From an uncultured Draconibacterium sp. (lineage in GTDB: Bacteria; Bacteroidota; Bacteroidia; Bacteroidales; Prolixibacteraceae): a stretch of DNA of 64,000 nt. This document shows positions 35,067-45,112 of this stretch, one piece after another. The stretch lies in NCBI RefSeq assembly GCF_963677565.1, contig NZ_OY781982.1:310001-374000 (forward strand), given 5' to 3'. The notes below the pieces were generated by a model. The model searched no databases, was not told the origin of the DNA, and worked only from the letters and a program-made list of their open reading frames with translations. Both the position numbers and the translations under genes were made by a program. The stretch's first letter is position 1, and each line of letters opens with the position of its first letter.

Positions 35067-35098
35067 AAATAAGGCACGGAAGTTACCGTGCCTTATTT
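35067..35098. terminator. Bidirectional terminator between LuxR-type gene and cysH
   Basis: AAATAAGGCACGG pairs with CCGTGCCTTATTT around AAGTTA. An A run on the left makes it a good terminator for the minus-strand cysH gene. Confidence 0.85.
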
Positions 35099-35117
35099 CA
35101 ATATATTAATCTAAAAT

Positions 35118-35831
35118 TTATTTTTTCACGGAATGCAATCCGCATTCTTTTCCTGAGCCCTGCTCCCACCACCAGCGTCCGGCACGGAAATCCTCACCCG
35201 GTTGAATGGCACGTGTACAAGGCTGACAACCGATGCTAACAAAACCTTTGTCGTGCAACACATTGTATGGTACATTGTATTTTTTTACCCAATCAATGGT
35301 TTCTTCCAGGCTCCATTCCATAAGTGGATTAAATTTTACAATATCGTTTCCTTCATCGTACTCAAAAAATTTCATATCGCTTCGGTTATCACTTTGCGAT
35401 GCACGCAACCCGGTAATCCAAATATCGTTTCCTTTTAAAGCACGTTTTAATGGAATTACCTTACGGATGTAACAACATTCTTTTCGATTCTCAAGCGACT
35501 CGTAAAAGCTAAAAGGCCCTTTTTCATCCAACAGTTTTTCCACTTCTTCAGTTGGCGGAAAGTAGGCTTTAATCGGCTTGTTGTATTTTTCGAGTGTGCT
35601 GCGGTATACTTTATAGGTTTCCGGGAACAAACGTCCGGTATCCAAAGTAACTACTTTTATGGGCAGGTCGTTCTTAAAAATAATATCAGTGATTACCTGA
35701 TCTTCGTAACCAAAACTGGTTGTAAAAACCACTTTGCCTGGATGTTGTTCAACCAGAAACTGTAGTTTTTCTACGATTGATTTTTCTTCCAGTTGGGCGT
35801 TATACTTATCGGTAAGTTGTTGTTTGCTCAT
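35118..35831 (-). CDS. cysH: Adenylyl-sulfate reductase, 4Fe-4S type
   Basis: The 237-aa enzyme reduces activated sulfate to sulfite using thioredoxin. It has the nucleotide-binding TTSFGYEDQV, the iron-sulfur cysteines C119-C120 and C202-x2-C205, and the catalytic C230 in the C-terminal ECGLH. The CC...CxxC ligands mark the APS-reducing form, distinct from the PAPS-only E. coli enzyme. No other cys genes lie beside it, so it stands as a single gene here. Confidence 0.92.
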   Translation of the reverse strand: MSKQQLTDKYNAQLEEKSIVEKLQFLVEQHPGKVVFTTSFGYEDQVITDIIFKNDLPIKVVTLDTGRLFPETYKVYRSTLEKYNKPIKAYFPPTEEVEKLLDEKGPFSFYESLENRKECCYIRKVIPLKRALKGNDIWITGLRASQSDNRSDMKFFEYDEGNDIVKFNPLMEWSLEETIDWVKKYNVPYNVLHDKGFVSIGCQPCTRAIQPGEDFRAGRWWWEQGSGKECGLHSVKK

Positions 35832-36129
35832 ATTTCATATAGCTGCGAGCTACTAGCTTCCAGCCATTAGCTCTTGTTTTGTTTTAAAGTAGTAAAAATA
35901 GCAAAGTTGACTTCTCTGGCAAAAACCATTTTGCTTCATCATTTTTTCACTCATTTGAATAGAGAGAAGAGAATTCTGGCGATGGCACGAAGACGCGTAG
36001 AAAAGCTTCAAATTTCTGATAAAAATGTTTGGAAGATCTATTAAAGCATTTTCGCATTAAAGCACTCACGCATATCAATCTTCTGTCCTTCAATCCAAAT
36101 CAATCTTCGATCAATCTTTCCTCAATCTC
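35832..36129. repeat. Intergenic repeats between cysH and the methyltransferase operon
   Basis: Contains 'gctgcgagctactagcttcc' (35838-35872) and 'ttaaagcattttcgcattaaagca' (36040-36072); the latter is an inverted, near-exact copy of 17237-17268. Nothing coding was seen. Confidence 0.55.
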
Positions 36130-37320
36130 CTATTCAACATATAAAACCAGTCCCTTCAGATATTCACTCTCGGGGTGGTAAATATTTACCGGGTGATCAA
36201 CAGGCTGGCTCATCTGGTGCAGAATTCGAACATTTCGTCCGGCAATGGCTGCCGCGGAAAATACGGCTTCTCGGAATTTCTCTTTCGACACCACCTGCGA
36301 ACAGGAGAAAGTAAACAGGATTCCGCCTTTACGAATTTGCTCGAAAGCGCGGGTGTTTATACGTTTATAACCTTTTAACGCCTGTGGCAATGTTTTGCGG
36401 TGTTTGGCAAAAGCAGGCGGATCAAGAATGATCAGATCGTATTTATCCTGAATTTCTTTCAGGTATTCAAAACCATCGATCACAGTTGATTTATGGCGTT
36501 TATCTCCCGGAAAGTTCAGCTCTACGTTCTCATCCGTCAGGTCGATTGCTTTTGCCGATGCATCAACCGAGTGCACCGATTTTGCATCTCCCTGCATGGC
36601 ATAAAACGAAAACCCACCGGTGTAGCAGAACATGTTTAACACGTCGCGGCCTTTTGAGTAGTCTTGCACCAGTTTACGGTTTTCGCGCTGGTCGACAAAG
36701 AATCCGGTTTTCTGTCCTTTTTCCCAATCCACTTTGAAACGCAGCCCGTATTCCTGTACTTCAGTTTCTGATTCCGAACCAAACAAATAACCGTCTTCCG
36801 ATTTTACATCAGCTTTAAACGGCAATGTTTTTTCGCTTTTGTTGTAAACGGCTTTCAGTCTGTCACCCATCACTTCCTGCAAGGCTTTCACCAGCTCTTC
36901 GCGAATGAGATACATGCCAATGGAGTGCATTTGCATTACCGCTGTTCCGTTGTAAAAATCAACGATCAAGCCTGGCATTCCGTCGCCTTCAGCATGAATC
37001 AAACGAAAAACATTGGTTTCGGGATTGTTGTCAAACCCCGTCATTTTACGCAATTCCCAAGCACTTTCTATTTTGCTTTTCCAGAAATCGTAATCCGGTT
37101 CAATTTCCTCGAACGACACAATACGAATGGCAATCGATCCCACCTGGTAGTGACCAATTCCCAAAAACTGATCCTTGTTGGAATACACTTTTACCAGGTC
37201 GCCCTCGGCAGGTGTACCGTACATTTTTTTAATGGCTCCGGAGAATACCCAAGGGTGAAAACGCAGCAGTGACTGGTCTTTACCCGACTTTAATACAATT
37301 TTGACAAACTCTTTTGCCAT
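36130..37320 (-). CDS. rlmI: RlmI-like 23S rRNA cytosine methyltransferase
   Basis: The 396-aa protein has an N-terminal PUA domain (FHPWVFSGAIKKM to about 75), a middle region and a class I SAM-dependent methyltransferase domain with FFVDQRENR, MFCYTGGFSFYAM and LDPPAFAKH. RlmI-type enzymes modify 23S rRNA at C1962. The ATG at 37318-37320 is chosen; two bases separate it from the upstream exonuclease stop. It is the last gene of the DUF5063-exonuclease-methyltransferase operon. Confidence 0.9.
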   Translation of the reverse strand: MAKEFVKIVLKSGKDQSLLRFHPWVFSGAIKKMYGTPAEGDLVKVYSNKDQFLGIGHYQVGSIAIRIVSFEEIEPDYDFWKSKIESAWELRKMTGFDNNPETNVFRLIHAEGDGMPGLIVDFYNGTAVMQMHSIGMYLIREELVKALQEVMGDRLKAVYNKSEKTLPFKADVKSEDGYLFGSESETEVQEYGLRFKVDWEKGQKTGFFVDQRENRKLVQDYSKGRDVLNMFCYTGGFSFYAMQGDAKSVHSVDASAKAIDLTDENVELNFPGDKRHKSTVIDGFEYLKEIQDKYDLIILDPPAFAKHRKTLPQALKGYKRINTRAFEQIRKGGILFTFSCSQVVSKEKFREAVFSAAAIAGRNVRILHQMSQPVDHPVNIYHPESEYLKGLVLYVE

Positions 37321-37322
37321 CT

Positions 37323-37895
37323 CTAATTTTTTGAAAAGTTCTCGAAAATTTCCAATGCAGCCCACGCGTCGGTAGCTGCATAATATTGTTGTGCTTCTGT
37401 TAATTCGCTGGCTTCCCAGTTGGTAAGCTGCTGCCCTTTTGAGATGCGGAAACCACAGGCAATGGCTGTAAGTTTTTTCAGGCTGAAATTCTGAATCCCC
37501 ATTTCTTTCGCCTCATCCTGCAACTCAACAAAACCACCGGGTTTAAAAGGTACAAATTCCTGTAAGCCTTTAATATCATCGCGGATTGCAACACCCGGTT
37601 TTATTACTTTCTCGTTGGCAAGTAAATCAACAATTTCGCGCGGCAAACCAATGCGGTTAATGCGGAACAAAAAAGCTTTGTTTTTGGTAGACAACTGCAG
37701 CAAAGCCACTTTGTTAACCACTCCTTTTTTAAACGAAGGTTTTGTCTCGGTATCAAAGCCAATAATGCTGGCTCCGTTTAGCTCCTCAAGAGCGTATTTT
37801 ACCTTTTGCAGTGAATCGACTAAAACGATCTGGCCTTCAAATCGTTTTAAAGGTAGCCCCGTCAATTCTTCGTTTGATATCTTTTCTTTAAACAT
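37323..37895 (-). CDS. DEDDy-type 3'-5' exonuclease
   Basis: The 190-aa single-domain nuclease has exonuclease motif I FDTETKPSF (D and E metal ligands) and motif III YYAATDAWAALEI (Tyr and Asp), as in RNase D-like domains without an HRDC tail. It probably trims RNA 3' ends. Its ATG abuts the DUF5063 stop codon directly, and the rRNA methyltransferase follows, so a role in RNA maturation fits. Confidence 0.88.
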   Translation of the reverse strand: MFKEKISNEELTGLPLKRFEGQIVLVDSLQKVKYALEELNGASIIGFDTETKPSFKKGVVNKVALLQLSTKNKAFLFRINRIGLPREIVDLLANEKVIKPGVAIRDDIKGLQEFVPFKPGGFVELQDEAKEMGIQNFSLKKLTAIACGFRISKGQQLTNWEASELTEAQQYYAATDAWAALEIFENFSKN

Positions 37896-38501
37896 TTATT
37901 CCTCTTCTTGATCGGTTCCCCAGAATTTATCCAGCCACTCCGGATTCCCTTTTCCCGGAACCACATCTTCATTACTACTCTTTTCCGAAAAATCAGCACC
38001 ACTGTAAACCAGCATATGCACGGCGCGCATGACATTTACCAGCTGCTGCCCCCAAAACTCCTCGAAATGATAAATACACTCCGAAATTGCATCGTTCATT
38101 ACTTCTTCGTTACCAATGCTGTAATTGGTGATACAATCCTTCAAATCCTGGTAAATATCCATCAGATTTTCGGAAACACTTGCCCGTACCGTTTCTTCTC
38201 CAAACTGAATATTGGGATCAAAAACCTCGTAAAATCCATCGTTTTCGCCCAACAGTTGCAACCATTTCTGATGCAACATATTGTAGTCGAGCTCGCTTAC
38301 AAATTTCTCCAGTTCCTCGTCCATCACCATTTCAATCTTCTCAACAACCGAAGCCTTCAAATAAAGCAATGGCAGCAACTTTTGCAACTTTGCAAGATTC
38401 TCTTGTGCAGTGAGATGCGACACATTCTCGATGGTTGAACAGTACTCGTTAGCCACTGTTACAAATTCAACTACATTTTTTGAATATACGATCTGATCCA
38501 T
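37896..38501 (-). CDS. DUF5063-family protein
   Basis: The 201-aa cytosolic helical protein begins MDQIVYSKNVVEFVTVANEYC and matches the DUF5063 pattern (LPLLYLKASVV, YQDLKDCITNY, CIYHFEEFWGQQLVNVMRAVHML). Its function is unknown. The ATG at 38499-38501 is preferred over GTG two codons upstream. It is the first gene of the three-gene minus-strand operon. Confidence 0.82.
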   Translation of the reverse strand: MDQIVYSKNVVEFVTVANEYCSTIENVSHLTAQENLAKLQKLLPLLYLKASVVEKIEMVMDEELEKFVSELDYNMLHQKWLQLLGENDGFYEVFDPNIQFGEETVRASVSENLMDIYQDLKDCITNYSIGNEEVMNDAISECIYHFEEFWGQQLVNVMRAVHMLVYSGADFSEKSSNEDVVPGKGNPEWLDKFWGTDQEEE

Positions 38502-38762
38502 ACTCACATCTAAATTTCCTCAATAAAAAAACTGCTGCAAAAGTAGTAAAGATTTTTAAGACAGGAGAAAAGAGATAGAAGCATGCAGATTGAAGTCGGA
38601 AGTTGTCGCAGAATTTTGCTGAAAGCTGGGCTCTTTTCGCGAAGATTGTATGATTGTTAAACTGATCAATTGTAAAATTGCTGATTGAGAACAGAGACTG
38701 AATACTGAAAACTGCAACTTTTACCTTTCCACTTTTGCCTTTCTACTTTTGCCTTAAGCCCT

Positions 38763-40664
38763 CTACTCTTTCCACTCCAGCAAATTATCTACGCGGTAGA
38801 TTATTTTTTTGTTATCGAGTAGCCACTTAATCACTTCGCGCATTTTTTGCTGATCGCCTTTTAGTTTGAACAACAGGTTCTCGTATGTGCAAGGTACTTC
38901 CAAAAGGCTCTTTACCTTTTTACTAACCACGCCAAATTCAAAGTCGCTTAGAGCCAGCCTTTGCTTTTCTTTACAAATATCGCAGGTTCCACACGGTGCT
39001 GCATCTGTTTCTCCAAAGTAATTTAATAGAATCTGGCTGCGGCATGTTGCTGAATCGGTAGCATAATGAATTACCGACTCAATTTTTTCGGTGTAGTCCT
39101 TTTTCCGCAGATCGTAGTTCTCCTTTGAAATTTTCAGGCGGTCGATATGCACCCGCTCTTTTGTGAAATATATAAATGGTGTCTGACTTTTAGGCACATA
39201 ATCGATCACTTTCGACTGGCGCAAATGTTTTAAATAGTTATACACTTGTTCACGATTGAGCCCCGAACGTTTCGACAACAACTCTTCATCAACCGATACA
39301 TATCCACTAAACAAACCAGTGTACGAGCGTAAAAGTAACTTTATAAAATCGTCGAGTTTTGCATTAGCCACCTGAAATTTGTACAATTCATCGCGCGAAA
39401 TCGGAAAATAGATCCGCGACGGACTGTCAACCTGCTCTGTAAACTCAAGATATTCCTGACGTTGCAAGATTTTCAGACTGTTATAAACCATTGCCTGCTG
39501 AAACTTGTAGGCTTGTGCAAATCCCTGCAAACTAAATTCGCGTACCTGCCCTTTTCCGTGGCCCACCGCAATCTGGAAATAGTTACAAAGCGAGTCGTAA
39601 ATTCGTTTTATATTATCGGTTTCAGGAAACGACGTGGAAATGTGCTTTTTAAGTTTAGTGGTATCAGCGTTATTATACAATAGTACTGCTGCCGACTTTT
39701 TCCCGTCACGGCCTGCCCTTCCCGCTTCCTGGTAATAAGCTTCCAGCGAATCGGGCGAATCAATATGAATAACAAAGCGAACGTTTGCTTTGTCGATCCC
39801 CATTCCAAACGCATTGGTAGCCACAATCACCCGTGTTCTTCCGGTCAGCCAGTCATCCTGCCGCGAACTGCGAATAATGTTTCCCAATCCCGCATGGTAG
39901 TAACTGGCTGAAATACCATTTTGCTTTAACTCTTCAGCAATTTCTCGAGTGGCTTTGCGGCTTCTTACATAAACCACTCCCGAGCCTTTAACTTTTTGCA
40001 AGGTATCAAGCAGATAACCCGTTTTATTCTCGACATGACGCACCAGGTAGCTCAGGTTTTCGCGATGAAAAGACATTTTTAACAAATTCTTCTCTTTGAA
40101 ACCAAGTTTATCCTGAATATCGCCGGCTACCTTTGTGGTTGCCGTTGCTGTTAGTGCCAGAATCTTTACTTTGGGCATTAACTCCCGCGCTTTAACAATG
40201 CTCAGATAGCTAGGCCTAAAATCGTACCCCCATTGCGAAATACAGTGTGCCTCATCAACGGTTAACAGGTTGACTTTCATTTGCTCTAAACGTTCTAGAA
40301 ATCGTTGTGAATTCAAACGTTCAGGAGAAACATACAGAAATTTATAATTGCCCCAAACAGCGTTATCGAGTGTAAGTTTGATTTCGCGTGCCGACATTCC
40401 ACTGTGCACCGCCAGCGCTTTTATTCCTTTCTGATTCAGGCTTTCCACTTGGTCTTTCATTAAAGCAATCAACGGTGTTACCACCACACAAATGCCTTCA
40501 TTCGCCAACGAATAAACCTGGAAAGTAATGGATTTCCCGCCTCCGGTTGGCATTAGTCCAAGCGTATCTTTCCCGGCTGCCACCGATTCTATAATTTCGA
40601 GCTGCAGTGGCCGGAAATCGGGGTAGCCCCAATAGCGGGTAAGTATCTGCCTGAAGTCTTCCAT
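38763..40664 (-). CDS. recQ: ATP-dependent DNA helicase RecQ
   Basis: The 633-aa superfamily 2 helicase has Walker A MPTGGGKS, the Walker B box VDEAHCISQWGYDFRPSY, the motif VI region YYQEAGRAGRDGK, the zinc-binding CRSQILLNYFGE..CGTCDIC and the following winged-helix region. The usual HRDC domain is not evident: after the winged helix there are only short helices ending LDNKKIIYRVDNLLEWKE. It acts in recombinational repair. A second RecQ elsewhere in the genome would be usual for this phylum. It is divergent from guaB. Confidence 0.93.
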   Translation of the reverse strand: MEDFRQILTRYWGYPDFRPLQLEIIESVAAGKDTLGLMPTGGGKSITFQVYSLANEGICVVVTPLIALMKDQVESLNQKGIKALAVHSGMSAREIKLTLDNAVWGNYKFLYVSPERLNSQRFLERLEQMKVNLLTVDEAHCISQWGYDFRPSYLSIVKARELMPKVKILALTATATTKVAGDIQDKLGFKEKNLLKMSFHRENLSYLVRHVENKTGYLLDTLQKVKGSGVVYVRSRKATREIAEELKQNGISASYYHAGLGNIIRSSRQDDWLTGRTRVIVATNAFGMGIDKANVRFVIHIDSPDSLEAYYQEAGRAGRDGKKSAAVLLYNNADTTKLKKHISTSFPETDNIKRIYDSLCNYFQIAVGHGKGQVREFSLQGFAQAYKFQQAMVYNSLKILQRQEYLEFTEQVDSPSRIYFPISRDELYKFQVANAKLDDFIKLLLRSYTGLFSGYVSVDEELLSKRSGLNREQVYNYLKHLRQSKVIDYVPKSQTPFIYFTKERVHIDRLKISKENYDLRKKDYTEKIESVIHYATDSATCRSQILLNYFGETDAAPCGTCDICKEKQRLALSDFEFGVVSKKVKSLLEVPCTYENLLFKLKGDQQKMREVIKWLLDNKKIIYRVDNLLEWKE

Positions 40665-40761
40665 TAATACAAATTAAGAAATCATTTTAACCTTTAACAA
40701 TTTTTATTCTTCAAAAGTAGCTACAGCCGAAATAAATCAGTTCTGGTCCACTATTTTTTTG

Positions 40762-40769
40762 TAGTTTTG
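40762..40769 (+). promoter_or_regulatory. -7 promoter box of guaB
   Basis: TAGTTTTG fits TAnnTTTG and lies 31 bases before the guaB start. Confidence 0.55.
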
Positions 40770-40800
40770 CGCTTTAATAAAAACATTAAAATAGTTAGGC

Positions 40801-42276
40801 ATGTCGTTTCTAGAAGACAAAATACAGTTTGAAGGATTAACCTTCGATGATGTACTTTTAATTCCCTCATATTCAGAATTATTACCACGCGAAGTTGATC
40901 TCTCATCAAGGTTCACAAGAAACATTGTAATAAATACGCCAATTTTATCGGCAGCAATGGATACGGTTACCGAGAGTAAAATGGCGATTGCCATTGCGCG
41001 CGAAGGCGGTATTGGTGTAATTCACAAAAATATGGGAATTGAGGAACAGGCTCACCAGGTAACAACTGTAAAACGTGCCGAAAATGGGATGATCTATGAT
41101 CCGATTACCATTACTCCTGAGAAAAAAGTGAAAGATGCGCTGGATTTTATGGCAAAGTATAAAATCGGTGGTATTCCTGTTGTTGACGGACACGGTCACC
41201 TGGTAGGTATTGTAACCAACCGCGACCTCCGTTTTGAATTGAACATGCGCCGCCCGATCTCGGAAGTAATGACCACCGAAAACCTGGTTTCTACCACTGA
41301 ATCAACTGATTTGCATAAAGCAGCAGAAATACTTCAGCGACATAAAATTGAAAAACTGCCGGTTGTTGATAAGGAAAATAAATTGATCGGGCTGGTTACC
41401 TATAAAGATATTACCAAAGCAAAAGATAAGCCACTGGCCTGTAAAGATGAAAAAGGCCGTTTACGCGTTGCTGCCGGTGTTGGTATTGCCGGCGATACAA
41501 TGGACCGTGTAGACGAGTTGGTTAGAGCACAGGTTGATGCGCTGGTTATCGATACTGCACACGGACATACTAAAGGTGTGATAGAAATGCTGAAACGCGT
41601 AAAAGCAAAATACCCTGAAAAAGATGTTGTGGCCGGAAACATTGCCACTGCCGAGGCAGCAAAATTACTGGTTAGTGCCGGTGCCGATGCGGTAAAAGTT
41701 GGAATTGGTCCGGGATCGATTTGTACCACCCGAGTTATTGCCGGTGTTGGTGTACCTCAGCTTTCTGCCATTTACAATGTTTCAAAAGCCATTAAAGATT
41801 CTGGAGTGCCGGTAATTGGTGATGGCGGTATTCGTTATTCAGGTGATATTGTTAAAGGATTGGCTGCAGGTGCCGACTCGATGATGGCAGGTGGACTGTT
41901 TGCAGGTGTTGAGGAATCTCCGGGCGAAACCATCCTTTACCAGGGACGAAAATTTAAAGCATATCGTGGAATGGGATCGGTTGAAGCCATGCAAAAAGGT
42001 TCGAAAGACCGCTATTTCCAAGATATGGAAGAAGATATTAAAAAGTTGGTTCCGGAAGGAATTGCTGCACGTGTTCCTTTCAAAGGGTCGTTGTACGAAG
42101 TGCTTTACCAGTTGCTTGGTGGCTTGCGTGCAGGAATGGGATATTGCGGAGCTAAAAATATTAAAGTATTGCAAGAAGCTAAATTTACTCGCATTTCAAA
42201 TGCCGGTGTTCAGGAAAGTCATCCGCACGATGTAAGCATTACCCGTGAAGCACCGAACTACAGCAGCCGCCAATAA
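40801..42276 (+). CDS. guaB: IMP dehydrogenase
   Basis: The 491-aa enzyme oxidises IMP to XMP, the first step of GMP synthesis. It has the catalytic barrel with the active cysteine in GIGPGSICTTR, two CBS domains inserted at about 95-215, and the flap region YRGMGSVEAM. The length and motifs are normal. It is separated from the following PPIase gene by 81 bases. Confidence 0.97.
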   Translation: MSFLEDKIQFEGLTFDDVLLIPSYSELLPREVDLSSRFTRNIVINTPILSAAMDTVTESKMAIAIAREGGIGVIHKNMGIEEQAHQVTTVKRAENGMIYDPITITPEKKVKDALDFMAKYKIGGIPVVDGHGHLVGIVTNRDLRFELNMRRPISEVMTTENLVSTTESTDLHKAAEILQRHKIEKLPVVDKENKLIGLVTYKDITKAKDKPLACKDEKGRLRVAAGVGIAGDTMDRVDELVRAQVDALVIDTAHGHTKGVIEMLKRVKAKYPEKDVVAGNIATAEAAKLLVSAGADAVKVGIGPGSICTTRVIAGVGVPQLSAIYNVSKAIKDSGVPVIGDGGIRYSGDIVKGLAAGADSMMAGGLFAGVEESPGETILYQGRKFKAYRGMGSVEAMQKGSKDRYFQDMEEDIKKLVPEGIAARVPFKGSLYEVLYQLLGGLRAGMGYCGAKNIKVLQEAKFTRISNAGVQESHPHDVSITREAPNYSSRQ

Positions 42277-42357
42277 GAGCGGCTTGCCTTGTAGCTATTA
42301 CGATCAAAAAAAAAGCTGTACAAATAGGTGGTTCAAATCTTAAACCCATAGTTTAAA

Positions 42358-44256
42358 ATGAACAGGATTTTTTTTTCGCTGGTTCTTTTTCTTGTATTTA
42401 CGCTGGGGGCTTTTGCTCAGCAGTCGGACATTATTTTAAAAGTTGGTCATCAGGAAATAAGCAAGGATGAGTTTGAACACATATACCGGAAGAACAACAA
42501 TAACTTATATTCTGATACAGATAAAAAATCGCCGGCAGAATACCTCGAACTGTTTATCAATTTTAAACTAAAAGTTGTTGAGGCTGAAGCCTTAAAAATG
42601 GATACCAGCCAATCATTTATTAATGAACTGGCGGGTTACAGAAAAGAGGTAGCAGCTCCTTATCTTACCGATATTGATTTTAACGAACAACAGGTACAAG
42701 AACTCTATCGCCGAATGACGCTTGAAGTTGATGCCAGTCATATTTTACTTCGCATTGAACCCAATACTTCGCCACAAAAGAAAAAAGAAGTACTGGATAA
42801 AATTTCTGCAATTAAGGATGAGATAATGGCCGGCAAACCGTTTGACGACGCAGCCATGGAGTATTCAGAAGATCCATCGGCGCAAACCAACAAAGGACGA
42901 CTTGGCTATTTTTCGGCATTTACCATGGTTGCTCCTTTTGAAGATGCAGCGTTTAATACACCCGTTGGAGAAGTTTCGGATCCGATAAAAACGGACTTTG
43001 GCTATCACCTGATAAAAGTACACGATGTTCGTCAGAACAAAGGTGAAATACAGGTGGCCCACATCATGAAAAATATTCCGAGCGAAGCACCTGCCGAAGA
43101 AAAAATAAAAGCCAAAGCGGCCATCGATTCCATTTACCAGTTATTGCTTGATGGGGCCGATTTTGCAGAACTGGCAAAAAAAGAATCTCAGGATCGTCGT
43201 TCTGCAGTTCGTGGTGGCGAAATGCCATGGTTTTCGGCCGGAAGAATTGTGTCTGAATTTTCAGGCCCGGCCTTTGCATTAAAAAATAACGGCGACATTT
43301 CGAAACCGGTGGAAACGCCATTTGGTTATCACATTATCAAAAGGCTGAATGCCAGACCGGTTCCACCTTTCGAAGAAGCACGCGCTTCAATTGAAAGTCA
43401 AATTAAAAAGGATGCCACTCGTTTGGCTTCGGGGAAAAAAGTCTTTATTGAAAAGCTTAAAAAAGAATACAATTTCGCTGAAAACAAAGCAGCTATAGAA
43501 GAATTGGCAAAATTAAGTATTTCGGATGACGCTGTTTTGCCAGAGGACACTTTATTCACCATCGACAATAAAAACTTTGGAGCAAAGGAATTATCAGCAT
43601 TCATTTCCCAACAAAAGATATCAAGCGGATCGTACTTAGCGGTATATGATACCTGGGTGATATATGAAATTACCAGGCTTGAAGATTCGAAACTGGAAGA
43701 TAAATATCCGGAGTTCCGCTACCTGATGAACGAGTACCACGACGGGATTCTGCTCTTCAATATTTCGCAGGAAAAAATCTGGAACTTTGCTGCACAGGAT
43801 ACCGCCGGACTTGAAAAATTCTACGAAAAAGATAAAGACAAACACTTGTGGGGCGAACGTTTCAAAGGGCATATAATTACCTGCAAAAATGTTTCGGTTC
43901 GCGAAGAAGCTGAAAATCTTTTTGGCGCAGGTATGAATGCCGATGAAGTACTGGCACACATCAACGGAAATGACGAAGAGTTAATTTCAATAGAATCCGG
44001 AGCATGGGAAGAAGCGCAAAACCCAATAGTTGATTATTACGTTTGGAACGGCAAAGATCCGGAAGATTTTGATAGTTCGACCACTTTTATACGTGGCGAC
44101 AAAATTGAGCCGGAGCCAAAAACATTGGATGAAGCAAGAGGATTGTTTATTTCGGATTACCAGGATTACCTTGAAAAACAATGGCTTAAAGAATTACGAT
44201 CGAAACACAAGGTAAAAGTGAATAAAAAACTGCTAAAAACCATCGAGAGTGTTTAA
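42358..44256 (+). CDS. SurA/PpiD-like periplasmic peptidyl-prolyl isomerase, two rotamase domains
   Basis: The 632-aa secreted protein has a signal peptide (FFSLVLFLVFTLGAFAQ), a SurA-like N-terminal region and two parvulin domains (VDASHILLRIEP and IQVAHIMKNIPSEAP, each with a GYHLIK/GYHIIK end), then an unusual 280-residue C-terminal extension. It is a likely chaperone for outer-membrane proteins. The next gene starts with GTG eight bases before its stop. Confidence 0.88.
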   Translation: MNRIFFSLVLFLVFTLGAFAQQSDIILKVGHQEISKDEFEHIYRKNNNNLYSDTDKKSPAEYLELFINFKLKVVEAEALKMDTSQSFINELAGYRKEVAAPYLTDIDFNEQQVQELYRRMTLEVDASHILLRIEPNTSPQKKKEVLDKISAIKDEIMAGKPFDDAAMEYSEDPSAQTNKGRLGYFSAFTMVAPFEDAAFNTPVGEVSDPIKTDFGYHLIKVHDVRQNKGEIQVAHIMKNIPSEAPAEEKIKAKAAIDSIYQLLLDGADFAELAKKESQDRRSAVRGGEMPWFSAGRIVSEFSGPAFALKNNGDISKPVETPFGYHIIKRLNARPVPPFEEARASIESQIKKDATRLASGKKVFIEKLKKEYNFAENKAAIEELAKLSISDDAVLPEDTLFTIDNKNFGAKELSAFISQQKISSGSYLAVYDTWVIYEITRLEDSKLEDKYPEFRYLMNEYHDGILLFNISQEKIWNFAAQDTAGLEKFYEKDKDKHLWGERFKGHIITCKNVSVREEAENLFGAGMNADEVLAHINGNDEELISIESGAWEEAQNPIVDYYVWNGKDPEDFDSSTTFIRGDKIEPEPKTLDEARGLFISDYQDYLEKQWLKELRSKHKVKVNKKLLKTIESV

Positions 44257-45112
44257 AGGTCGGTTCACATATGGTTTTATTATTTTTTTGGCAGTTATCA
44301 TTGTCGGATGTACATCGGATAGTGCAGATGAACCGCTTGCAAGTGTCGGAGAAAAAGTGCTTTACAGATCGAAAGTTGAAGAAGTTTTGCCGAAAGGAAT
44401 AAGTACTGAAGACAGTGTTTCGATGAGCAACGATTATATCGACAAATGGATTAAGCAGGAACTTCTGATACAAAAAGCCGACGAAAACCTGAGTGCCGAA
44501 CAGAAAGATTTGCGTGAAGAGCTGGAAGAATATCGTAACTCACTCATCATTTACAAATACAAAAATGAGCTGATGAAACAGCGCATGGATACCGTGGTTA
44601 CCGATGAACAGATTGAAACGTATTACAACAATAATCAATCGAACTTTAACCTGAATTACAGCATTGTAAAAGCAACATTTGTAATGATACCGGGAGAACT
44701 GGCAAATCCGGAGTTGGTTAAAGAACTGGTGGCCGATACTTCGCCCGAAGGATTGGATGAGTTGCGGGATTATTGCGGACAATATGCAAAAAAGGTAAAC
44801 ATTTCGGCCGATGAATGGATTAGTTTTCAGGCACTGAAAAAGAATTTCCCGGCAGAGGTGGAAGACGATGCCCGTTTTCTTAGCCGCAACCAACTGTATG
44901 AAATGAATGATTCAAATTATTATTATCTTGTCAGCATTCATGATTATAAATTAACCAACGATCTGGCACCGATTGATTTTGTGCGAAACAATATTAAGAA
45001 CCTGATCCTGAATCAACGTAAAATCAGGTTTCTTAAAGAAATTGAAGAAAACATTTACACGGAAGGTGTAAGAAAGAAGAAATTCAGAAAATATGAAACG
45101 AAAACAAATTAG
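44249..45112 (+). CDS. SurA-like lipoprotein chaperone without clear isomerase domain
   Basis: The 287-aa protein has a lipobox IIVGC and a SurA N-terminal-type helical domain (ASVGEKVLYRSKVEEVLPKG, IDKWIKQELLIQKADENL), then a long helical body. I see no parvulin signature, so it may act as a chaperone only. It starts at GTG 44249 inside the end of the previous gene and overlaps the next gene by 20 bases, showing tight coupling. Confidence 0.75.
   Translation: MFKGRFTYGFIIFLAVIIVGCTSDSADEPLASVGEKVLYRSKVEEVLPKGISTEDSVSMSNDYIDKWIKQELLIQKADENLSAEQKDLREELEEYRNSLIIYKYKNELMKQRMDTVVTDEQIETYYNNNQSNFNLNYSIVKATFVMIPGELANPELVKELVADTSPEGLDELRDYCGQYAKKVNISADEWISFQALKKNFPAEVEDDARFLSRNQLYEMNDSNYYYLVSIHDYKLTNDLAPIDFVRNNIKNLILNQRKIRFLKEIEENIYTEGVRKKKFRKYETKTN

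Noticed and set aside
34991..35239. Plus-strand frame near the cysH end
   Set aside because: It crosses the terminator hairpin and is antisense to the cysH C-terminus with its conserved cysteines.
42300..42357. tRNA-like 'ggttcaaatc' word
   Set aside because: There is no acceptor stem, anticodon arm or CCA-compatible end around it; no tRNA was found anywhere in the window.
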